Source of the DNA: Breznakibacter xylanolyticus
GTDB taxonomy: Bacteria > Bacteroidota > Bacteroidia > Bacteroidales > Marinilabiliaceae
DNA length: 64,000 bases
Direction of reading: 5' to 3'
NCBI RefSeq assembly: GCF_003254275.1
Contig: NZ_QKZK01000006.1
Span: 113,593-177,592, forward strand
This document shows positions 58,489 through 64,000 of the stretch, one piece after another. The notes below the pieces were generated by a model. The model saw nothing but the letters and a program-made list of their open reading frames with translations, was not told where the DNA came from and made no database searches. The stretch's first letter is position 1. Every line of letters begins with the position of its first letter. The position numbers and the translations under genes were made by a program.

Positions 58489-59301
58489 TCAAAAAACATA
58501 TCTCATCCCCATCCGAAACAGATGCGTACTTTCATGAAAAATCTCAGGCTGGTTACCCCGATACGCTTCCATCCCCCATGATGCCGATGCCTGCATCCGA
58601 CGTGAAAGTAACCACATCACTCCGGCTTCGGCATTGAAGCCAAATCGCTGCGCGGGGGTGTAAATGCCCCAATACATTTTGGCCTGATAGCCGGTTTGTT
58701 TGATGTAATTATCGTCGGGATGAGCCGCAATAGTCAATACCGGCACACTGGCTTGCACATGAAAAACGAACTGTTTCCAATCATTTCGCCACGCAATCAT
58801 GGGCGACAACTGAGGCAAAAGCACTTCGAAATTTCGGCGCACACCGGCTCCAAATTCGTAAAGCAGATTGTTGTAGGCCTGGTTTTGATGCATCCAGCCC
58901 AACCTGACGTCCATCCCACCCGAGAAGTATCCTGCCCATGACGACCGAAACACCTCCCGTTCGAAAGTCGTTTGCCACTGCAATGAACGGTATTTTAGCT
59001 CATTGGTTTCATACAGCGTTGCATCCATCCACACGGGCGAGAGGGTGGCGCTCATCCATCGCAAGTGACTTTGCATGTACCAACGCCCCATCGTCATCGA
59101 CCCCGACAGTTGCACAGGCACCACGGCGGCATTCCGATAGGTGTAATGATTGAGAGCGCGGTTCGAAAGCTCTACAACGGCCAATCCGGTGGATGCAGAT
59201 ATTGACCTGCGGAAGGCCACCACTCCCTTCACTTCGTGATTTTGGGAGGATGCCAACGAGGTCAATAACAGACTGACGATAATGAATGCAATTCGAATCA
59301 T
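58489..59301 (-). CDS. unknown outer-membrane beta-barrel protein
   Basis: The ATG at 59301 gives 270 residues with a signal peptide (MIRIAFIIVSLLLTSLASSQ). A longer frame to 59349 adds 16 residues before the signal and is less likely. The mature part alternates polar and aromatic residues in strand-like stretches (YMQSHLRWMSATLSPVWMD, WAGYFSGGMDVRLGWM, FGFNAEAGVMWLLSR) and ends in MRYVF, a typical barrel C-terminus. No family is recognised. The neighbouring peptidase and endo-arabinanase give no firm hint; assembly at the outer membrane is the only safe statement. Confidence 0.7.
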   Translation of the reverse strand: MIRIAFIIVSLLLTSLASSQNHEVKGVVAFRRSISASTGLAVVELSNRALNHYTYRNAAVVPVQLSGSMTMGRWYMQSHLRWMSATLSPVWMDATLYETNELKYRSLQWQTTFEREVFRSSWAGYFSGGMDVRLGWMHQNQAYNNLLYEFGAGVRRNFEVLLPQLSPMIAWRNDWKQFVFHVQASVPVLTIAAHPDDNYIKQTGYQAKMYWGIYTPAQRFGFNAEAGVMWLLSRRMQASASWGMEAYRGNQPEIFHESTHLFRMGMRYVF

Positions 59302-59441
59302 GATGCCGAATTTACTAAAAAACCTTCCCGAAGGAAGGTTTCTGATCAATTATTCGAGCCGATGATGTGGTGCGAAGCACCTGCAACGATAAAAAAGATG
59401 AATAAGATTCTGCTTTAACGCATCACCTCACTCAACGCCGA

Positions 59442-60422
59442 TCAATACGTGGGCCATCCGTTGCTAAAGTACAAATCGCTAATGAGCATCTTGGGGGCAC
59501 CATTTTCGGCGGCATCGTAAGCGTGGCGAATCATGACAAAGCGGCTGCCGTTTTTGTAGATGTCCTGTCCGCCCGGACCCACCCAACGGGAGTTGCCGGT
59601 ATCAAAATACGTGCCTCCGCCATTGAGCATGTTCACCCCGTTTTTATCGACATAAGGGCCGGTGATACTGGTGGCTCGGCCAACGGCCACTTTGTAAGTA
59701 CTGTTGACGCCGCTGCAACACTTATCGAACGACACGAACAGATAGTAATAACCACCGTTGTAAACGATGTCGGAAGCCTCGATGCCGGCGCTGCGGCGGG
59801 CAATGGCATAATGCGTGCCGGTAGGTTTCATGGTCGATTTACTGAGCTTCACCACCTTGATGCCATCGAACCATGAGCCATACGACATCCAAAGGTTGCC
59901 CGAAGCATCTTGCGTAATGTTAGGATCTATGGCGTTGGTGGCATTGGTGCCATACTTGGTTTTAACCACCAAACCATCGTCGCGCCAGTCGCCTTTCACA
60001 ATGCTGGAGCAGGAGGTTAAGCCAATGGCCGAATTGTTTTTACCAAACTCCGACACGCTGTAATAAAGCCAGTAACGACCGTTGTAATAAAAGATGTCGG
60101 GCGCCCATACATCGTTGGCACCCATGGCCGGGGCGTAAGTGCGCCACCACGACAACTCAGAGCCAAAAACCTGCACGCCCTGCGTCCAGTTCAACCCGTC
60201 AGTTGAATATTTGACCCCGATGCCTGCGCCCGTTTGAAACGACCACCACAAGTTACCTTCTTTCACGATGCAGGGGTCGTGGGCATACACGTTTCCGGTG
60301 AGCGCCCAGTGATAGCCAACCTCTTCGTTGGCGCACTCATCCACCGTTAATTCCTGCTCATTGCAGGCCACCATAGCCATCCCCATGGCCATGACCATCA
60401 TCCATTTCATTGATTTTTTCAT
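59442..60422 (-). CDS. GH43 endo-1,5-alpha-L-arabinanase-like lipoprotein
   Basis: The protein has 326 residues with a lipoprotein signal (MKWMMVMAMGMAMVACNEQ; Cys20). The five-bladed propeller has NVYAHDPCIVKEG (base Asp), NDVWAPDIFYYNGRYWLYYS, NAIDPNITQDASGNLWMSYG (pKa-modulating Asp), SAGIEASDIVYNGGYYYLF (acid Glu) and GRATSITGPYVDKNGVNM. These are the hallmarks of the arabinanase subfamilies of GH43. It would cut alpha-1,5-arabinan side chains of RG-I at the cell surface or in the periplasm. It lies downstream of the GH2 gene with a candidate promoter between. Confidence 0.9.
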   Translation of the reverse strand: MKKSMKWMMVMAMGMAMVACNEQELTVDECANEEVGYHWALTGNVYAHDPCIVKEGNLWWSFQTGAGIGVKYSTDGLNWTQGVQVFGSELSWWRTYAPAMGANDVWAPDIFYYNGRYWLYYSVSEFGKNNSAIGLTSCSSIVKGDWRDDGLVVKTKYGTNATNAIDPNITQDASGNLWMSYGSWFDGIKVVKLSKSTMKPTGTHYAIARRSAGIEASDIVYNGGYYYLFVSFDKCCSGVNSTYKVAVGRATSITGPYVDKNGVNMLNGGGTYFDTGNSRWVGPGGQDIYKNGSRFVMIRHAYDAAENGAPKMLISDLYFSNGWPTY

Positions 60423-60466
60423 TTAAGTAGATTTTTAATTCACGAACGATTCTTTACGAATCTTCA

Positions 60467-60474
60467 CAAAACTA
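60467..60474 (-). promoter_or_regulatory. candidate -7 element for the arabinanase gene
   Basis: The minus strand reads TAGTTTTG (TAnnTTTG), 44 nt before the ATG. No TTTG is found at the -33 position, so the call is tentative. Confidence 0.4.
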
Positions 60475-60494
60475 ACATCTACAAAAAAGAAAGA

Positions 60495-60593
60495 GGGGGA
60501 CAGTTGGTGATCCGATGCGGACAATCGTTCAGAACTTAAGACACTGAACAACAGACTGCAGTCCGCACTGCATCAACAACCGTCCCCTTAATT
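60495..60593 (-). terminator. structured region after the GH2 stop, possible terminator
   Basis: GGGGACAGTTG and CAACCGTCCCC form an outer stem of 11 bp with one mismatch. Inside, GATGCGGAC pairs with GTCCGC and GCATC, and GCAGT pairs with ACTGC. On the minus strand the outer stem is followed by CTCTTTCTTTTTTG. It may end the GH2 transcript. Confidence 0.45.
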
Positions 60594-63042
60594 ATTTCAC
60601 CGCAATCACCAGCCGAGCCTTGGGCAATCCGGGAGCAGAAGCCTCAAACACCAGCTCACCACCCTTGTCGGCAGCACGCACAATGGCCGTGAGCTGACCG
60701 TTGAAAAGGGGCATCTGCGGCAGATGAAACAGATCGAGACTGGTGGCATCGCCATTGGCGGCAGCCTGATAACGGCCGGCTCCCCGCGCCTGAAACTTCA
60801 CCATGCGCTGATCGTTGGGGCAGAGGTTGCCCTCTTTATCGACCACGCGCACGGTCACGTAAGCCAGGTCGTTGCCATCGGCCGCAAGCACGCTGCGGTC
60901 GGGAACCAGCTCGATGTGATGGGGCTTTCCGGCCGTGCGCACCACTTTTTCATCGGCCACCCGACCGGCAGCGTCATAAGCCACCACCTTTACTTCGCCG
61001 GGCTGATACACCACATCCATCCACATCAAGCGATAACGGTGCTGGGGCGATGCCTTGCTTTTTGTCTGACGCCCGTAACTTTTGCCATTCACAAACAGTT
61101 CGGCCTCGGGGTAGCTGGTGTACACAAACACGGGAGTCACCTCGCCCTCGCGGCCGGGATGCGTCCAGTGGGGCAACACGTGCAGCGTGGGCGACTGCTT
61201 GTTCCACACGCTGCGGTAGAGATAATAGCGATCCTTGGGCAGCGAAGCCAGGTCGATGATGCCGAAAAGCGAACTGTGACTTGGCCAGGCATCGGTGTCG
61301 TAGGGGCTGGGTTCGCCCAGATAGTCAAAGCCCGTCCATACGAATTGTCCCATGGTCCAGTCGTGATCGTCGGCCAACACAAAGTCGTCATCGGGCAGAT
61401 TGGCCCAACTGCAATACTCCATGTCGTAGGACGACGATTGATTGTCGGGGTGTTTGGCATCAGCCTTCTTCACCACCGGGAATTTGTACACCCCGCGCGA
61501 ACTCACGGTCGAAGCCGTTTCGCTGCCCAGCACCAATGCCTGGGGCAGCTTGTCGTAGGCTTCGTGATAACGATGGGCGCGGTAGTTAAGGCCGGGAACA
61601 TCAATCAGAGCCGCAAAACCATTGTTGAGCACACAGGTCACCTGATCCATGCCACAAGTGACCGGACGGGTGGGGTCTTCGCGATGGCAGATGTCCTGCA
61701 GGAACTTGGCCACCTTGTAACCGTCGGAGCTGCATTGCGTGGGCACCTCGTTGCCGATGCTCCACATCACCACCGACGGATGGTTGCGGTAATGGCGAAT
61801 CATGTTCACCATGTCCTTCTCGGCCCATTCGGAGAAGAAACGGTGATAGCCGTTTTTGCATTTGGCGCGATCCCATTCATCAAAGGGTTCGAGCATCATC
61901 ATAAATCCCATCTCGTCGCACAGCTGCACCAGCTCGGGAGCGGGCATGTTGTGGGCGGTGCGGATGGCATCGCACCCCATTTCCTTGAGCAACGTGAGCT
62001 GACGGCGCAGGGCAGCCTTGTTGATGGCAGCCCCCAGGGGGCCCAAATCGTGATGGTTACACACGCCCTGAAACTTGCGTCGCTGACCATTGAGGAAGAA
62101 ACCCTTGTCGGCAATCACCTCGATGCTTCGAATGCCAAAACGGGTCTCTACCTGATCGTGCAGACGGTCGCCCACCATCACTTTAGAGATGGCACGATAG
62201 AGGTGTGGCGTTTCGGGCGACCACAGCATGGGGGCATTGACGGTGATGTTTTGCTCGTGCGGCAAGGCTTGAAACTTTTTTTGGATGGTTTGACGTGAGG
62301 CCACCACCTTGCCATGGGGGTCAAAGATGTCGGTTTGCACAATCACCTCAGATCCGGTTTTGATGTTTTCGAGCGAAAGTTGCAGCTTCACGGCAGCATA
62401 CTCGGCCGACACATGAGGCGTGGTGATGTAAGTGCCCCACACGGGCACGTGCACCCGGTCGGTGACCCGCACGTGCACGTTGCGATACAGGCCGGCACCG
62501 GGATACCAGCGCGACGACTGTTCACGGTTTTCGAGCCGCACGGCCAACAGGTTGTTTTGTCCATCGGGATGGAGAAAGTCGGTGACATCAAAAAAGAAAC
62601 TGTTGTAACCACAGGGCCAAAAACCCACCTCGCGGCCATTGACATACACGCGGGCTTCGCTCATGGCGCCGTCAAAAATCAGGTTCACGCGCTGACCGGC
62701 GGCCTCAAAGCCATCGACATTGAAACGGGTTCGGTACCATCCGGTGCCCATGTATGGCAAACCGCCGGTGCGCCCGGTTTTACGGGTGGCCACCTTTTCG
62801 TTGTTTTGGGTGACAGCCACCACCTGAAGGTCGTGGTTTTCATCAAAGGGGCCGAAGATGGCCCAGTCGTGAGGGATGGAAACGGTTTGCCAGGAGCCGT
62901 CGTTGAAGGTGAGTGAGGCGGCATCGGCGGGGTCGCCTTTGGTGAATTTCCAGTTGTGGGTGAGCTGCCATTCGCGGCGTGGCGATTGGGCAAACGTCCA
63001 AGTGGTGACAAGGAGCAACAAAGCGAGGATGGGGTGTTTCAT
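60592..63042 (-). CDS. GH2 beta-galactosidase-like enzyme
   Basis: The ATG at 63042 gives 816 residues with a signal peptide (MKHPILALLLLVTTWTFAQ). The four upstream codons require a TTG start and are rejected. The order is a sugar-binding jelly roll (WQTVSIPHDWAIFGPFDEN, GTGWYRTRFNV), Ig-like domain, TIM barrel, and C-terminal DUF4982-like and Ig-like domains (PEAELFVNGKSYGRQ). VVMWSIGNEVPTQ holds the acid/base Glu and LVLGSETASTVSSRG the nucleophile Glu. GVCNHHDLGPLGAAIN and DAIRTAHNMPAPELVQLCDE complete the signature. It probably removes beta-galactose from pectic galactan or arabinogalactan. It is preceded by a 14-nt-period leader repeat. Confidence 0.92.
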   Translation of the reverse strand: MKHPILALLLLVTTWTFAQSPRREWQLTHNWKFTKGDPADAASLTFNDGSWQTVSIPHDWAIFGPFDENHDLQVVAVTQNNEKVATRKTGRTGGLPYMGTGWYRTRFNVDGFEAAGQRVNLIFDGAMSEARVYVNGREVGFWPCGYNSFFFDVTDFLHPDGQNNLLAVRLENREQSSRWYPGAGLYRNVHVRVTDRVHVPVWGTYITTPHVSAEYAAVKLQLSLENIKTGSEVIVQTDIFDPHGKVVASRQTIQKKFQALPHEQNITVNAPMLWSPETPHLYRAISKVMVGDRLHDQVETRFGIRSIEVIADKGFFLNGQRRKFQGVCNHHDLGPLGAAINKAALRRQLTLLKEMGCDAIRTAHNMPAPELVQLCDEMGFMMMLEPFDEWDRAKCKNGYHRFFSEWAEKDMVNMIRHYRNHPSVVMWSIGNEVPTQCSSDGYKVAKFLQDICHREDPTRPVTCGMDQVTCVLNNGFAALIDVPGLNYRAHRYHEAYDKLPQALVLGSETASTVSSRGVYKFPVVKKADAKHPDNQSSSYDMEYCSWANLPDDDFVLADDHDWTMGQFVWTGFDYLGEPSPYDTDAWPSHSSLFGIIDLASLPKDRYYLYRSVWNKQSPTLHVLPHWTHPGREGEVTPVFVYTSYPEAELFVNGKSYGRQTKSKASPQHRYRLMWMDVVYQPGEVKVVAYDAAGRVADEKVVRTAGKPHHIELVPDRSVLAADGNDLAYVTVRVVDKEGNLCPNDQRMVKFQARGAGRYQAAANGDATSLDLFHLPQMPLFNGQLTAIVRAADKGGELVFEASAPGLPKARLVIAVK

Positions 63043-63050
63043 GATGATTT

Positions 63051-63086
63051 TCAAGTATTAAGATGTGAGTATCAAGATGCAAGACA
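63051..63086 (-). repeat. 14-nt-period leader repeat before GH2
   Basis: The coding strand reads CTTGATACTCACAT then CTTAATACTT, then 10 nt to the ATG at 63042. It is the fourth member of the family found before genes of the pectin locus. Confidence 0.6.
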
Positions 63087-63091
63087 GGAAG

Positions 63092-63150
63092 ATATTTAGA
63101 TGTCAGACAGATAGATAAGACAAAAAGAGACGAAGAAAATGCATCTCCGG
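63092..63150. repeat. MITE fragment E
   Basis: GATGTCAGACAGATAGATAAG and AAAAGAGACGAAGAAAATG match one arm of copies A, C and D. The other arm is missing. Confidence 0.5.
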
Positions 63151-63184
63151 CATCCTACCATAAAAAGCCCGAGAGCTTTCGACC

Positions 63185-63289
63185 AAAAGCCCGCCGCCTT
63201 TTACCCAAAAGGCGGCGGGCTTTTACCTAAAAGGCGGCGGGCTTTTTAAATTTGCTGTATCAGCTTTTTTAAAAAGGCGGCGGGCTTTT
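63185..63289. repeat. four copies of AAAAGGCGGCGGGCTTTT
   Basis: The 18-bp word occurs inverted at 63185-63202 and direct at 63207-63224, 63229-63246 and 63272-63289. The first two form a perfect 18-bp stem with the 4-nt loop ACCC, bounded by A and T runs, so either strand could give a terminator-like hairpin. The third and fourth could pair with the first instead. Confidence 0.75.
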
Positions 63290-63507
63290 AAAAAAAGCAG
63301 TATCGGCTTTTGCCTTTTTCATTTTGACCATTCGAAAAGGCACATTTCAACGTCTCTTGGGAACCATTGAAAAATGCTTCAAAACAAAGAAACCCAAATT
63401 GCATGAACCATACAATCATGAAACAATTATTCGTGCATCATCAACAAGAAATTCATGGTTGCAGCTTTCACCGTGCAACGGGAACATCACCACGGGCCGA
63501 CAAAAAA

Positions 63508-63595
63508 AGAGACAAGAAGATGATGAGACGAAAGACAGATAGATTAGACTGAAGAGTTGAAGGGAGCGGATCTCATCATCGGACATCTTTTTGTG
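63508..63595. repeat. MITE fragment F
   Basis: GACAAGAAGATGATGAGACG, then AAAGACAGATAGATTAGACT and GAAGAGTTGAAGG match the left arm of copies A, C and D. The right part is short (TCTCATCATCGGACATCTTT). Confidence 0.55.
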
Positions 63596-63737
63596 CAAAA
63601 GCACCATCATACAAAAGAACAGTACCCGGACAATACTCTTGAAGGGATGAGGGGACTAAAAATTGCTACTTTTGCACTCCATCATGCATCAACCCAACGG
63701 TAGTGTTCATCAAACTGTGTCTGTCATTTTTTTTCCT

Positions 63738-63870
63738 TTGAGAGGATTAACACCTGCCCCATAGGATATTTTCGTTAGGATGGCAAGGGTGGCGGAGGCA
63801 CGGAGCCACTTGTATACCCTTGCCATCCTAAAAGAAAATATCCTTTCTTCGCAGGCGTTTGTTCTCTCAA
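63738..63870. repeat. large multi-part palindrome, possible structured RNA or element
   Basis: Nested arms pair in order: TTGAGAG with CTCTCAA, ACACCTGC with GCAGGCGT, AGGATATTTTC (63763-63773) with GAAAATATCCT (63834-63844), TAGGATGGCAAGGGT (63776-63790) with ACCCTTGCCATCCTA (63816-63830), and GTGGC with GCCAC around the tip. The inner 15-bp and 11-bp arms are perfect. Apart from this and the repeats listed above, 63043-64000 shows no gene; a short leader-like CCCCAATGGGGGAC occurs at about 63923-63936. Confidence 0.7.
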
Positions 63871-64000
63871 TGGTGTTTTATCCGGTCCCCAAATTTAATG
63901 CTTAATTGCCCATATATTAAACCCCAATGGGGGACTTTCCCTTTTGGCGAACGGTTGATCTCTCGTATTACAAGATATATGAGCTTTTTAAGTGCCATAT

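Noticed and set aside
63367..63552. Short plus-strand frame near the right edge
   Set aside because: About 60 codons running into MITE fragment F, with no recognisable domain and no conserved start context.
1..64000. SusC/SusD pair, tRNA or rRNA genes, phage or IS transposase genes
   Set aside because: None was found on reading both strands; only small non-autonomous repeats are present.

Overview
The window is chromosomal DNA of a Bacteroidetes bacterium, most likely Bacteroidales. Supporting signs are the gene set (Fkp-type fucokinase/GDP-fucose pyrophosphorylase, a Wzi-like capsule protein, DUF5020, a degenerate DksA/TraR protein), promoters of the TTTG / TAnnTTTG type, A-rich translation starts without Shine-Dalgarno sequences, and lipoprotein signals on many glycosidases. 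No tRNA, rRNA, CRISPR array or intact transposase gene was seen.

Region 1 (1-31473, all minus strand) is a large pectin/rhamnogalacturonan-I degradation locus. Reading in the transcribed direction it holds rhaM (L-rhamnose mutarotase), a GH43-like enzyme, two GH2 enzymes, an unassigned (alpha/alpha)6 glycosidase-like lipoprotein, GH31, GH106 alpha-L-rhamnosidase, PL11 rhamnogalacturonan lyase, a GH105 lipoprotein, CE12 acetylesterase, a GH28 of rhamnogalacturonan-hydrolase type, a second GH105, a 1222-residue DUF4450-like protein, a second GH43-like propeller, an SGNH/sialate-O-acetylesterase-like esterase and a truncated GH35. Together they would deacetylate, cleave and trim RG-I, remove the unsaturated uronates and release L-rhamnose. 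No SusC/SusD pair or regulator lies in the window.

Region 2 (31474-47709, minus strand) is core and envelope metabolism: a broken helix-turn-helix relic, then the fkp-wzi-folB operon, an ileS-dksA-like-lspA-rnhB cluster, and an orphan 1614-residue histidine kinase with seven PAS domains and a GAF domain. Region 3 (48131-50137, plus strand) pairs a Tsx/DUF5020-like outer-membrane channel with an NCS2 purine permease.

Region 4 (50729-57056) is the L-rhamnose catabolic operon rhaT-rhaA-rhaB-rhaD (transport, isomerase, kinase, aldolase) with a divergent AraC regulator. It has a recognisable promoter and a UUCG-loop terminator. Rhamnose freed by region 1 would feed it. Region 5 (57214-63042, minus strand) has an S41-type peptidase lipoprotein, an unknown outer-membrane barrel, a GH43 endo-arabinanase-like lipoprotein and a GH2 beta-galactosidase-like enzyme, which suit the arabinan and galactan side chains of RG-I. 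The last kilobase is non-coding and rich in palindromes.

The most unusual feature of the window is the density and placement of small dispersed repeats. There are (i) a GC-rich hairpin element that ends 10-12 nt before five start codons, always in gene orientation, and also lies inside ileS and at a peptidase start codon; (ii) a 14-nt-period leader repeat ending 9-10 nt before four start codons; (iii) MITE-like elements with shared terminal inverted repeats; (iv) palindromes placed 0-21 nt after stop codons; and (v) several tandem or palindromic arrays.
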